A stretch of 33,984 nucleotides of DNA, from NCBI GenBank assembly GCA_035333525.1, contig DAOQQF010000006.1, forward strand, positions 1-33,984. Reading direction: 5' to 3'. This DNA is from CALMFT01 sp035333525. GTDB lineage: Bacteria > Patescibacteriota > Gracilibacteria > Absconditabacterales > Absconditicoccaceae. Below, one piece after another: positions 1 through 9,849 of this stretch. Below the pieces are notes generated by a model. That model was not told where the DNA came from and made no database searches. It was given only the letters and a program-made list of their open reading frames with translations. The translations under genes and the position numbers were made by a program. Numbering within the stretch: position 1 is the stretch's first letter; every line of letters begins with the position of its first letter.

Positions 1-63
1 TTTACAAGACCAAAGGATTTGATATTATAGGTAGTTTTTCATGAATTGAGAGTTTTTCCCCAG
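1..63 (+). repeat. Imperfect repeat, left copy (family A)
   Basis: This segment matches, as the reverse complement, the segment at 3448-3510. Shared blocks include AAGACCAA, TTATAGGT, TTTTTCATGAATT and GAGTTTTTC. The two copies point toward each other across tatD and the first three minus-strand genes. The left copy may continue beyond the window edge. Its function is unknown; no coding potential was seen in it. Confidence 0.6.
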
Positions 64-182
64 CTTCCTAAAATGAGTAGTTACACACACTTTACCTATT
101 AATTATTCCTTATACACTTTGACCTTTAATTCACTATAAGTATTTCCATTGCAAAGTAGGTCATAATGTATAAACTATACTC
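64..182. other. Non-coding leader region before tatD
   Basis: This is AT-rich intergenic DNA. A TATACT hexamer lies directly before the tatD start codon, too close for a normal -10 unless the transcript is almost leaderless. No correctly spaced -35/-10 pair or gene was recognised. Confidence 0.4.
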
Positions 183-983
183 ATGTTTTATGATGCCCAT
201 ACCCATCTCAATAGTCCACAACTCATGTCAGATTATCTGCATCATGTCCAAAGTTTTGTAGATCAATGAGGCGAATGAATTGCAATCATAGGAACATCAC
301 TTGAAGATAGTCTAGACGCTATCAAGCTGGTGCAACTATGAAGATCTCATTTCCCCTGAGTAAACCTATGAGCTGTGGTTGGCTTTCATCCAGAATTTGT
401 CCGTGACTATAATAGGAAAACTCTCCAAGATCTCATACACTCACACAGAGAGTATATAATAGGCATCGGCGAATGCGGAACTGATCTTCATCGACCAGCG
501 TATGCACAGTGGTACGAAAAACAACTGGATGTTTTTGCTGATCAATGTCAGTTGGCAGTTGATATGAATCTACCAGTCGTTATTCATAGTAGAGCTGATC
601 GATCATGAACCTATAAGATAGTTAGTCAATTCCCAACACTCAAGCTCTATTTTCACTGTCGAGGTTATACCACCAATGAATTACAAATCATCCAAGAAAC
701 ACTCCCAAACCAAGTATGGATCTGATTTTGTGGCAATGTTACCTATCCCAAAGCTCTCGAACTCAGAGAATCTCTCACCTACTGTATCGATCATGACATC
801 AAGATTTTACTCGAAACTGATGCTCCTTATCTAGCACCTCAAGCTATCAGAGGTCAACAAAACTCCCCTGCCTGCATTCATCATACCTACAAGTATTGCT
901 CTGATTATCTTCATATACCACAAAAAATCTTACAACAAATAATAAAAGATAATCGGAAAGCTCTCTATGAGCCAACCTTGTAA
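183..983 (+). CDS. tatD: TatD family metal-dependent hydrolase (DNase)
   Basis: This encodes a 266-aa TIM-barrel hydrolase of the TatD family, which acts as a metal-dependent 3'-5' nuclease in the cytoplasm. The N-terminus MFYDAHTHLN carries the D-x-H-x-H metal motif. IGECGTDLH supplies the metal-binding glutamate, PVVIHSRA and YFHC the later histidines, and LLETDAPYLAP the final aspartate. The length matches the family. The frame is open only if TGA is read as glycine: it contains TGA codons at several positions and ends at TAA. CGA sits where an aromatic residue is common (HC-CGA-G), fitting CGA=Trp. Its last 19 nt overlap the convergent CYTH gene. A nuclease role is inferred from the family; exact substrate is unknown. 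Confidence 0.93.
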
Positions 984-1546
984 CGACCTGGCGGATTATC
1001 AAATGTCAAAGATGGCGTAGCGTTGATTACATGACGAGGGATATCTAGTTCTTGGAGATACATTTCATCGACCGTTCCAAAAATCACACTATCATGAGAG
1101 ATACCAAGCTGATCAATAACACGGTAGACCGACTCCTTATCTGGTCATTCTATCTCTAAGAAGGGCTTAAGTCCTGGTCGTTCATCGATAGTTAGTTGGA
1201 CATCTCACCATTTCCATTGCTCTCTATAGGTTTCTTGAAATGCTTTTTGAACAAGTCATAATGATTGAAGAAAAGACACTCATGCTTGGAAGTCATCAAT
1301 AATAAGCTCACTTTCAGTAACGCTATCAATCTCTTTGGTAAGATCAATACGTTTGGAGGTACATGTAATTTTGGATCATTCATTTCTAACTCTTACAAAA
1401 CCCTGTTCAGGATCAATAGGATGTTTAAATACCACCCTCTGAAAGAATGTTCTCGGTTTTTCTAACACAGCTCATAATGATTTCCATTGTTCGATAAGCT
1501 GACTACGATCGATGTTACGAACTTTTACTTCATACTCGGTATACAT
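965..1546 (-). CDS. CYTH domain protein (class IV adenylate cyclase-like / triphosphatase)
   Basis: This is a 193-aa protein of the CYTH superfamily, whose members cleave or cyclise triphosphorylated substrates inside a beta-tunnel. The N-terminus MYTEYEVKV holds the signature ExExK-like motif. VRVRNEG follows at about residue 50, and PFLEIEG is the usual acidic motif near residue 145. The family pattern D-E-W-P-G before that motif appears as DE-CGA-PG, one of the clearest examples of CGA encoding Trp. It is the last gene of a minus-strand run behind the guanylate-kinase-like gene (47 nt upstream). Its 3' end overlaps tatD by 19 nt tail to tail. Which triphosphate it uses cannot be told from sequence. 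Confidence 0.88.
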
Positions 1547-1593
1547 GATATATAAGGAATTACAAAATAAAAAAAATTATATATTATTCTCCA

Positions 1594-2121
1594 TTATAAC
1601 ACTATCTTCTCTAAACATTGCTTATAAATAGTATCAGGATCAAGGGATCAATCAACAATATGATGACATAACGCTTTCCCAATAAGATGAGATATTTGAT
1701 CATTTTTGAGTCTTTGCTGGATAAATAATACAGACTCTCATCTTTTAATCATTCTCTTTTCAGCTATTTCTGGATCAACATCAATAAAAAAACTGTTCAA
1801 TGAAATATTATGTTCCATAGTAAATTTTATTAATTGAGGTAAGGCGACAACATCTATTGCCATAGCTATTTTTTCATATTCAGGAGCAATTATTCAATAA
1901 TAATTATTATTATAATGCAGTATTTCAATTAATTCATTACAATACATCTTATGACAAAAAGCTTCAAACGTAATATGTTTGTATTCAGTATCATTCGGTC
2001 TCGGATCACGAGTAGTAAAATTAGTAGGGAACGCATAATTATTTCTACTAACAAAAAGGTTAGCAAGAGTTGTCTTCCCACTACCTGAAGGTCACGAGAA
2101 TGTAAGTATTTTTTTAATCAT
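1594..2121 (-). CDS. Guanylate-kinase-like P-loop nucleotide kinase
   Basis: This is a 175-aa P-loop protein. The N-terminus MIKKILTFSGPSGSGKTTLA is a Walker A motif whose first glycine is a TGA codon. FTTRDPRPND resembles the TTRxxRxxE substrate segment of guanylate kinases. FFIDVDPEIAEKRMIKRG resembles the lid region. It is slightly shorter than typical Gmk (about 200 aa) and some guanylate-binding residues differ, so a divergent Gmk or a related small-molecule kinase are both possible. It starts 29 nt after the Nudix-methyltransferase stop, which suggests co-transcription. The start is preceded by a T-rich leader with no Shine-Dalgarno sequence. Confidence 0.8.
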
Positions 2122-2150
2122 AATTAAAAAAAATAAAATAAAAGTACATA

Positions 2151-3401
2151 TTACACATTAATCGATCTTTTTTTTATATAAGCAACCATAAAACTTCATT
2201 GTAATGTCTGAAAAACATTAAAATCAATATCAGCCAATCATTCATAATGGGTTTTAATAATACTCATAAAACATTCTCTAGTCATATAAGCTCATCAAAC
2301 ATCTTTAAGGAATCAACGATATCGATACTTATGTAGTTTATAACTAAATCATCAGGTTGATAAAGGGTTTTCAATCTCAACAAAGACTATTTCTTTTCAT
2401 ACATCAAAACAATATTGTAATAATTTTTGTAATGACTTCTTATCTGGCATATGATGAAGAGTATTTTTACATAATACAATGTCAAAAAAATTAGAAGCAA
2501 ATGGTAATGCAGTCGCATTATGATTGGTAAAAATAATACGATTAATATATTTTTTATATAATTGTGATAATAACGCTATCTGACTTCGTGAAATATCATT
2601 TCAGACAGCTAATTGAATGTTACTTTCAGTATGACAAATTGTATCAATAAGTAATGAGTCATCACCACAAGATACATCAAGCACTTTACTATATTCCTTA
2701 ATATAATCAATAAGATGTTGTTTCATGTTTTGTTTTCATGTATCAAAATACCTCAACATAGGTTTCATGAGATAATTATGTATAATATATCTAAATGAAT
2801 ATTTTTCATTAGTATCAATTTCTAAATCTTGAGTATTGTAGGCCTCTCCAATAATATATAAATTATAATCCTTTATAATATGTTCAATAATTGTTTTATT
2901 GGAAAACTTAGTAAAGGCATCAATATCGATATGACTTGCGTGTACCAATAGATGAGTATTGAAGTTAGCAGATAGTGATACTTTTGATCTTATTCTAGCG
3001 AAATAAACTAATCATATATGTTCATGAGAGTAATTGTTTGTAGACCTGAAATCATTAATTACTGTATAAATAGGCATCACATCAGAAATCAATATATCAT
3101 TATTAATTTCTTTAGTTAATCTATTGATACAGTCTTGTATTGTCTCATGGTCATGTATACTTCATCATGGAAGTTCAAATCATCATTCTGAATGTTTCAA
3201 GCATATTCTTCAATTCCCATCATAAAGTAGTAAAATAATAAAAAATTTCTTTTTTACTATATGATGAAAAAAATCTTCATGAACCATAATTTCCTGCCTA
3301 ATAGTAGGTAGTTTATACATATCAGCAATAAGTTTTATTTGATACTCATTATATCATCTCTTTTCATGGAAAAGCATATCATAATAAAAATCACAAGGCA
3401 T
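2151..3401 (-). CDS. Fusion of a Nudix-like domain and a class I SAM methyltransferase
   Basis: This is a 416-aa two-domain protein. Residues about 40-190 look Nudix-like: a hydrophobic strand (FFIILLLYDGNGRICL) leads into FELPGGSIHDHETIQ, which fits the G-x5-E start of a Nudix box. The REUxEE half is degenerate (RLTKEI), so hydrolase activity may be weak or lost. Residues about 240-416 form a Rossmann methyltransferase, with VLDVSCGDDSLL as the SAM-binding glycine-rich loop and FDIVLCKNTLHHMPD as the post-I motif. The frame is continuous through both domains when TGA is read as Gly. The substrate is unknown. It heads the run with the kinase-like and CYTH genes, all of which could act on nucleotides; that link is inference. 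Confidence 0.78.
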
Positions 3402-3447
3402 AATAAAGTAGTAATATAAAATAAAAGAAATCGATACATATGTGAGA

Positions 3448-3510
3448 CTGAGAAAAACTCCAAATTCATGAAAAATCACCTATAAGAGCAATTCCCTTGG
3501 TCTTATAGAA
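3448..3510 (-). repeat. Imperfect repeat, right copy (family A)
   Basis: The reverse complement of this segment aligns with positions 1-63, roughly three quarters identical by eye, with shared blocks AAGACCAA, TTATAGGT and TTTTTCATGAATT. The pair brackets about 3.4 kb in inverted orientation. It may be a degraded mobile-element end or a dispersed non-coding element. Confidence 0.55.
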
Positions 3511-3643
3511 CTCGCCTCAATCCTGTTCTCTTCCATGTTGTAATCACAACACTTCGTTTTATGTTACTTATTCCCAAGAGCCCTTATAATAGTAAATTTG
3601 GTCTTGTATTGTGGCCTTTTTATGAGTTCCATCCAAGACAGAC

Positions 3644-3660
3644 ATCCGCCTTTGGCGGAT
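3644..3660. repeat. GC-rich hairpin ATCCGCC-TTT-GGCGGAT
   Basis: This is a perfect 7-bp stem with a 3-nt loop, strikingly GC-rich for its surroundings. It lies 25 nt beyond the stop of the GreA-like gene (minus strand). No T-run follows on either strand, so it is not a classical intrinsic terminator. It may still be a 3'-end stabiliser or a repeat unit. Confidence 0.5.
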
Positions 3661-3685
3661 AAACTGAGGAATTTTATGACCTATC

Positions 3686-4156
3686 CTATCTTACTTCAAT
3701 AATCTGAATCTTTACTTGACGTTTATTAATACTAATCATAAAGGTATCACCAATAGTTTTGCCAATCAATGCAGAACCCAATGGTGAACGATATGATACC
3801 CTCGATGGGAGCGTCTCAAATCATCAAATTATTAATGTCTTCAATGTATTATCCATCAGGATGTCAACGGTAGAACCCATAGCTATACTCAATCTATTAG
3901 GATTGGACTGATGATCTATTACGATGGTGTTGACCAATAGTTTACTTATTGCTAATTTTTGAGAGTTGATCATAGTGATCATTCTCATTAACTCATCATA
4001 TCAAGCATTATCATGCCATGTTTCACTTGATTGTGTAGTCACCTCTCAGATCTCTTTGGAAAGCATATTAAGCCTTTCTTCAATAGATTGTAACTTCTCC
4101 TGGATATAAACTATCTCATCTGAGAAGTAGATTTTCTTGAGTACTTCAGATACCAT
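3686..4156 (-). CDS. greA: GreA/GreB-family transcription elongation factor-like protein
   Basis: This is a 156-aa protein with the normal Gre layout. It has an N-terminal coiled-coil hairpin (about residues 10-80, rich in E/K/L) and a C-terminal FKBP-like domain. The C-terminal motif YRSPLGSALIGKTIGDTF is the hallmark SPLG-A-lG-k-GD sequence. Gre factors enter the RNA polymerase secondary channel and stimulate transcript cleavage in backtracked complexes. The acidic coiled-coil tip is altered (SSETWHDNAGYDE instead of the usual D-NAEYHAA pattern), so cleavage activity may differ from GreA. A T-rich leader precedes the ATG. It lies downstream of the GHMP-like genes but is separated from them by a 160-bp gap holding a repeat copy. 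Confidence 0.85.
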
Positions 4157-4253
4157 AACACCTTAAATCAAAATCATATAAATAATCAATAATCTGATAC
4201 CGATTGTATAACAATACGCAAACTACCCATTTTCTTGATTCCCAATAGTTCGC

Positions 4254-4311
4254 TAGTTATATCATCGGTATTTACCAAAATAATAGTTCTCTTTTGATAC
4301 GTAATTGGTAT
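4254..4311 (-). repeat. Dispersed 3'-element, copy 1 (family B)
   Basis: On the minus strand this reads ATACCAATTACG...GATATAACTA. It differs from copy 30741-30798 at only two positions over 58 bp. It begins 5 nt after the stop codon of the GHMP-like gene on the same strand. Other copies are at 9431-9483, 25716-25765, 30721-30798 and 33932-33984. Confidence 0.85.
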
Positions 4312-4316
4312 GACAA

Positions 4317-6080
4317 CTATCATCAAATAGTTTTGATAAAGCCAAATCTGCTTATATGTTGTTTGTCAAAATCAATCGTGTAAGAACTGTTTGAACCATC
4401 AACGTGAATAGCAAAATCGATATTAAATCTTTCTTTCATGAGTTTTTTGAGGGGAATGAGAATTTTGGAGCTCATCTCACTTTTATATTTTGAATAGGAA
4501 GAGCGAGGAAGCTGAGAACAGGAAACTTTTTGAAATCAGTTACGAACATATTGTTCAAACAACTCAACAGTCGTAATCTGAGATGAGAGCTCTTGAGAGG
4601 TTATTTTCTGACCATTGATGTAAATCTTGGAGGAGCTAAAATCAACAACTATATCACATTCTTTGTGCACCCTGAGATCATAAGGATCACCAACAACCGT
4701 AGTCCCCTTTGTGGTAACCAATAGATGTTTATGTGAATTGATACTATCAGTATATCATTTATGATAAAGATCTTGATGAAAAATCAATCATTCATTTTCC
4801 ATACCATCATCTCGATTAGAATAGATCAAAGAAGATCAGGGGTAGCTTTGTTGTAATCAAGACATCATTTCGTGTATGATATTTTTACCAACATCTAGTG
4901 ACATAAGACAGGTTGCAGTTCATCAAGAGTTCATGATAGTATCATTGGGTACTACTCATGCAATAAGTCATTTTGCTATGAGTATTCATTCCAAACTTTG
5001 TATAAACTGATGATAATACTTGGCAGAGTCTTTGAATATGATAGTTCAGTGTTTTATCTTATCGATAGAGCGTATCAGTTGCTCAAGAAGCTCATGATGA
5101 TAACCATGTTGGATCAAATGTGCAAACCATTGTACGATCTCAAGATTGATAGTCGACATTGTTTGATTATAATTTTGACCTACTTGTTCTCATGATTGAA
5201 GAGGATGATAACATGAATCTACAATTGAACTATCAAAAACATGTTTGAGTATATCTAATGCTTTTTGGTAAAATCATGATGAATTGGCTTTTAATCAGGG
5301 ATAATGAGTGAGATATTCTGACATAAACGGCCTACCAGAATATATGATACTCAGATCAAAAGGAAATCGCTGTGAACTATGTGATGAATGAGTAAATTGT
5401 TCCAGACTTGTAATAGCAAGTGAATCTAGAAGAGATTCTGTGTCAAGACCACTTTCTTTGTGTATTCAAATCAATGGATATGGTCCATCCAATATACTAC
5501 ATAGTTTAGTGAAAACTGGAGTATGTGATACAACAGCACGATCACACTCAAATGCATACTCCAAAATAGAACGTACTCATTGACCTTCGAGAAGATGATC
5601 ATTGAGTCTTTTGGTGGCACTGAGAGGAAATAATGATGGCTTATTGAGTAAACAACGAACTATTCCACACAACGTAGATATCAATGTATGAAAACCAAGT
5701 CCCACTCATTTTTCTGCCTCAACCAAGAAAGAAACACACACTCATTGTTGTTTGAGTAGTTCATTATCTTGGATATTGATCATGTTCTGAATAAGTGATA
5801 AGTAAGGAAGATAGTCCGTACTTTTGTAGGTAGTGAATAAGTCTTGATGATGAGAGTAAACATGTATATCTCACCATGTCCGACCTGTCATAGTAGATGA
5901 TTGACAAATGCCACAATAAAGTCTCATCGGTAATTTTTGTTTGATACGAACTCATGGTGTTTGAATTTTTACTTGAGCTGATCGATCCAACACCAATGGA
6001 AGAGAAAATACAACTCCATTGCGAGCAAAAAAATCATGATACCTTTGTGAATGAGTGCTTCTAAGTTTGCGTGAGTTCAT
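4317..6080 (-). CDS. GHMP-kinase-like protein with C-terminal winged-helix-like domain (paralogue 1)
   Basis: This 587-aa protein is homologous along its length to the next gene upstream (6349-8139). Shared blocks are IKQKLPMRLY, GVGLGFHTLI, IIYSGRP, NDTIMNSGGTA, IYSNWDDG and LPRSSYSKYKSEM. Their order resembles a GHMP small-molecule kinase: N-terminal strand motif, glycine-rich phosphate loop (GVGLG) near residue 145, and a C-terminal Gly-rich motif. After this come about 110 residues (INGQKITSQELSSQITTVE onward) with the pattern of an OmpR-type winged helix. Two CGA codons align with TGG in the paralogue, direct evidence for CGA=Trp. The kinase assignment is inference from weak motifs; substrate unknown. 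Stops just before repeat copy 4254-4311. Confidence 0.6.
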
Positions 6081-6348
6081 CTACATCAATATAAAAATAA
6101 AAAAGCATCGATACAGTAGTTGTCAATAATGTCATCAATAAAATAATAATAATATATTCAAAGATGATGTCACTATACTATTGTCATTTCATAAAAAAAC
6201 TGAATAAAATAAGAAAAAAATATCTCAATACTGAGATATTATGTCTTGATAGGTATAAACTATATTATGTTCTATATATATTATTTTTTATTACTTATAA
6301 ATAGTATAATAAAAGAAAAAATAATATTTTTTCTGGATTATGTCCTGC
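6081..6348. other. AT-rich spacer between the two GHMP-like paralogues
   Basis: This 268-bp stretch contains a minus-strand intrinsic terminator (6213-6240) after the upstream paralogue. A TTGACA hexamer lies on the minus strand (6121-6126, read in reverse complement) and could belong to a promoter for the downstream paralogue. No ORF is supported. Confidence 0.45.
6213..6240 (-). terminator. Intrinsic terminator after GHMP-like paralogue 2
   Basis: On the minus strand AATATCTCA-GTAT-TGAGATATT forms a perfect 9-bp stem with a 4-nt loop and is followed directly by a run of T. It lies about 110 nt after the stop at 6349 and would separate the transcription of the two paralogues. Confidence 0.75.
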
Positions 6349-8139
6349 TTATGTCCTAGAGATAACTTCATCCAAAAATCCAATCGTTAATCATGGTTGA
6401 TCCAATGTTAAAAAGAAAATACTTCATGAGCCAGTAAGTGTCAAGTTTAGTTTTTTACCTAAGTATTTCATCAATGCAGCTTGCAATGGACCTATAATCT
6501 TACCCTGCATATCATTTTTTACCTTGGTGTATGACGAAGGAGGTAGATCTTTACTCGATATAACTTCTCACTGATGATGAAGAAGATAACGCAATACCTC
6601 AATGGTGGCTGATTGACTATGAAGTTCCTTTGATGACAATGAATGGCCACGAAGAGTAATTTTCATCGTTACTGTATTACAAAGTATATCAAATCACACA
6701 TTGGTAGCTAATGCATCATATGAATCAATACACTCCTGTCACTGAGAAGAAACAATTTTATAGGTTTTTTTGTGTATATATTCAGAATATATTCCATGTT
6801 CCATATCTTGCTCTATAAGAAGTCAATCATACTCAATACCATCAGTCCAATTTGAATAGATTACTCTAAATGGCCTATCATCATTTCTAATCTCTTGATC
6901 AATTTTTTTGAAAGACATTCTAAATCACTCATAGGGAGCAACCAACAACAAACATCCTCATGAAATATTAGTATCATTGAATGTAAAACCTACTTTATGT
7001 GCCTGAATACCAAAGACATTATATACAAATGCTACAAGCTCCTGAAATGCATGACTTGATTTTTTATTGATCATACTAGCATATCTTGATTTATTGATGG
7101 TAGCAACAAAATCTTTAATATCTTCTTCATCATAGCCTTTTTTATAAATCTTGTAAGTTGAATACAACAGTTCAGTACTAATACTTGCCATAGAAATCAT
7201 ATAATCCAAGAGTCATCAATATTTATTATTGGTTTCTATAAAATGTTTATAAAATAAAGGTCTATCCAATGGTAACTCATGAGAGATATCATGTTCAAAT
7301 CGTGTTTTATATAAATCAATCAGCTTATTTTTGTATTTTTCATTAGTCTGCAAATGTCACGTATTTTGCTCCAAAACTATTGGCTTACCAGAATAAATCA
7401 ACATAAAATCCAAGGGTGAATGAGGATGATGAGATAATCAGGACACTAAATTATTTAACCTATACGCATACAACTTATAACTTCCATCACGCTGTTTTTC
7501 GTTATGAAAGGTAATCGTTGGATAAGGATTATAAAAGAGACTATTAGCAGTATAATCATCTTGTTGAATCGATCACAGTAATGTATTCTGCCATAATGAA
7601 ATAGTACGATACAGTGACGAAGAAACAAATGATTCATTATGAAGTAGTTCATTGATTGATATATCTCTCCATTTTGCTATAGTCTGAGCATCAATTAGCC
7701 CAGCAAGTCTATACAATATACATACTACATTTGCTATAAGTAACTGGTCAAAACCAACTCCTATTGTCCTAGGTAGTTCACAAAAAAATGAAAGTTCATA
7801 CCCCGATATGAGTGGATATTTTTTTAAAAATGTATTAATTAACTGCTGAAGATCATGACCATAGGGAATATACTCCATAACCGACTTTGAATCAAAGCAC
7901 TGATTATAGATATCATAATAATAAATACGATTCATGATCACAACTCATTTCTTTTGATGAGAACGAGCTCAGACATAGATTCATAGAGGAATTTTTTGTT
8001 TAATAGATAAACCCTTATAATGAGGATTGGGTGTACCCATCCAATTAACTCCAAAAGGTAGTGATAATACAAGATCATGTTGTTGGAAAAATAAACGATA
8101 ATCTGGCTTACATAACTGTTCCAACTGTTTTGAATACAT
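6349..8139 (-). CDS. GHMP-kinase-like protein with C-terminal winged-helix-like domain (paralogue 2)
   Basis: This 596-aa protein is a paralogue of 4317-6080. The N-terminal segment LPFGVNWMGTPN followed by LSIKQKIPL resembles the first GHMP motif. LPRTIGVGFDQLLIANVV near residue 130 resembles the phosphate-binding loop, although it lacks the classical GLGSS. DFMLIYSGKP and NDTNISGGCLLLVAP match later GHMP strands. The last 120 residues (LRGHSLSSKELHSQSATIEV, then SSKDLPPSSY) look like a transcription-regulator winged helix. It begins 27 nt after the threonine-synthase-like gene, so the two are probably co-transcribed; homoserine kinase is also a GHMP enzyme, which makes a threonine-pathway link attractive but unproven. 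Loss of key loop residues could mean a non-catalytic sensor. Confidence 0.6.
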
Positions 8140-8166
8140 CTATCAGTCACATAACAATATAAAACA

Positions 8167-9276
8167 CTAATTTTCTAAACCCTTTCCTGTATTGATAATA
8201 ATCACTTTGGCATCAGGGTCTATATCAGGTCTTTGATCACTCAAAAAAACAGCAAAAGGAGGCACTGCAGAGTTCTCAAATCTTATAGTATCTTTAATAG
8301 AAAATAAATCTTTAGTTCTCTTAATAATATCATTATCTACCTCCAAATAGATATTTCCAGGTTCATTAAATATTTTATATAAAATAGGTAATACTGCTGT
8401 AAAGGGTGTTGTTAATTTCTCAGCAATACTATGTTCATGATAATGCTCCATTTGATACTCATCTTTTTGATATCTAAGAGCATTTCTCAATGGATGTTCA
8501 TCTTTTGGACCTACGGCAATAATCTTGGTATGCATACCAAGTTCCTGGATGGCAAGTCGTACTCAGATAATAATATCACCACTTCCACAAGGCAATACCA
8601 CATAATCAGGTTTTTCTTCCTGAAGCTCATAAAACAACTCCTTGTAGGCATTAATACTAATAGGTTCAAAACTATTTGTCACAGCTCGAATATTATTCCA
8701 TTTTTTCTTTTGTTCATAGAGATCATACTCTTCTACAATAGATCTGAAATCACGAGGTCTAAGAATACCATTGTATCTAGATCAATCAATAGTTACAACA
8801 TTTCATCGTTCAGATAAACTTGCTTTTCTTTCTTGTGATACCCATGGAAAAACAAGACTAGTATAATCAATATTTACTCTTGCTGAGTATCTACTGAGAC
8901 TATAACCAGCATTACCAACAGTCAAACATACAATCTTGTCTACTCCGTGTTCTACAGCAACATTGATGATATACTCTGACCTACGATCTTTGTGAGTACC
9001 GTATGGATTATGGGATTCATCTTTAATTTTGAGATTTGTGAGTCTCATAAGTTCTTTTGCCATAGGACTATCCAATAATGGCGTACCCTTTGCTCAATAT
9101 GAAACATGAACTTTTTTGAATGGAACTTTTGATAAGTAGCCATCAACCTGATATCCTCATTCCATAATAAGATTTGAATATGTTGGCGAGTTCGCCTCTG
9201 GATTATTAAATACATTGAGACCAAAAGGGAATGTTTTACCGGTCTTGACACACCTGAAATATAGTTTTTCACTCAT
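8167..9276 (-). CDS. Threonine-synthase-like PLP-dependent enzyme
   Basis: This 369-aa protein is a fold-type II pyridoxal-phosphate enzyme. DESHNPYGTHKDRRSEY contains the expected Schiff-base lysine (N-P-x-G-x-x-K-D-R). VGNAGYSLSRYSA is the conserved asparagine loop, and LPCGSGDIIIGV is the phosphate-binding glycine loop. The short N-terminal extension LYFRCVKTGKTFPFG resembles the start of threonine synthases. Threonine synthase converts O-phosphohomoserine to threonine, but related enzymes (cysteate synthase, other lyases) cannot be excluded. The ATG is preceded by TATACT and a T/C-rich leader. It heads a probable transcript with the GHMP-like gene 27 nt downstream. Confidence 0.8.
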
Positions 9277-9510
9277 AAAAAGAATGGAAATAGTATAAAT
9301 CATAGAATTATATAATATATTTTCTGATTATATCGAATAAGATATTAGTTATTATATAAATAATGTCAATAGTATTATATGGATTTTTTCCTATTTATTT
9401 CTGGATTGTACTCAAAATATATAGGGATTGCTAAAACAATAGTTCTCTTTTGATACTTCATTGGTATTATTTCCCAAGGTTCCTTAAGGAAAAAAAAGAA
9501 TAAAAAAAAA
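9277..9510. other. AT-rich intergenic region with repeat copy 2
   Basis: This lies between the threonine-synthase-like gene and tRNA-Val. It carries the dispersed element at 9431-9483. On the minus strand TATACT lies 15 nt before the threonine-synthase-like ATG and may be its -10 box. No ORF is supported. Confidence 0.45.
9431..9483 (-). repeat. Dispersed 3'-element, copy 2 (family B)
   Basis: On the minus strand this reads GGAACCTTGGGAAATAATACC, then GTATCAAAAGAGAACTATTG. It lacks four bases (AAGT) present in the copies at 30721 and 33932, as does copy 25716. It starts 27 nt beyond the 3' end of tRNA-Val and has the same orientation as that gene. Confidence 0.85.
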
Positions 9511-9583
9511 TGAACGATAGTGGATTTGAACCACTGACCCCTCCCACGTCAAGGGAGTGCTCTCGCCACTGAGCTAATCGTCC
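9511..9583 (-). tRNA. tRNA-Val (GAC anticodon)
   Basis: The cloverleaf is complete on the minus strand. The acceptor is GGACGAT/ATCGTTC (one G-U pair), the D arm GCTC...GAGC, and the anticodon stem CTCCC/GGGAG with loop TTGACGT, giving anticodon GAC. The T arm is AGTGG-TTCAAAT-CCACT and the discriminator is A. The 3' CCA is not encoded. The gene is 73 nt long. Confidence 0.95.
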
Positions 9584-9592
9584 ATACATACA

Positions 9593-9667
9593 TAGCAAGG
9601 GGCGGGATCGAACCGCCGACCTCGGCCTTATGAGAGCCGCGCTACTAACCAGCTGAGCTACCTTGCC
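9593..9667 (-). tRNA. tRNA-Met (CAT anticodon, elongator type)
   Basis: The acceptor is GGCAAGG/CCTTGCT, the anticodon stem CGGCT/GGCCG with loop CTCATAA, giving anticodon CAT. The T arm is GGCGG-TTCGATC-CCGCC. The stem lacks the three consecutive G-C pairs of initiator tRNAs, so elongator Met is most likely; a CAT-anticodon tRNA-Ile2 precursor cannot be excluded. CCA is not encoded. It lies 9 nt upstream of tRNA-Val and is probably co-transcribed with it. Confidence 0.9.
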
Positions 9668-9755
9668 ACAGGATGTGTGTAACACAATAGCAAAAAAAGA
9701 GTAAAATTCAAGTTGAATATTGGTTGAAATTAACTAAAAGATGATGATAATATGC

Positions 9756-9784
9756 TTGACTCTAGATCATCGACCATTTATAAT
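9756..9784 (+). promoter_or_regulatory. Sigma70-type promoter TTGACT-N17-TATAAT
   Basis: The -35 TTGACT (9756-9761) and a perfect -10 TATAAT (9779-9784) are separated by 17 bp. It points to the gene starting at 9850, giving a leader of roughly 60 nt. Confidence 0.75.
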
Positions 9785-9849
9785 GATGATGTAAATAGTA
9801 TCTGCAAGCATTTTTTCAGCTTATCGTTTATTTCATTTTATTGATATTG

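Larger units (their letters stand above)
3402..3685. other. 284-bp intergenic stretch with repeat and hairpin
   Basis: This lies between the GreA-like gene and the Nudix-methyltransferase gene. It holds the right copy of repeat family A (3448-3510) and a short GC-rich hairpin (3644-3660). The rest is AT-rich with no supported ORF under code 25. Confidence 0.5.

Noticed and set aside
4111..4230. Short minus-strand ORF (MGSLRIVIQSVS...) resembling the N-terminus of D-aminoacyl-tRNA deacylase
   Set aside because: Only about ten residues match and the frame runs into the GreA-like coding region; too short to call a remnant.
8431..8817. 128-aa plus-strand ORF opposite the threonine-synthase-like gene
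   Set aside because: It lies antisense to a gene with clear PLP-enzyme motifs and shows no recognisable domain.
9467..9685. Minus-strand ORF across the tRNA pair
   Set aside because: The sequence folds as two complete tRNAs; the ORF is a by-product of the tRNA sequence.
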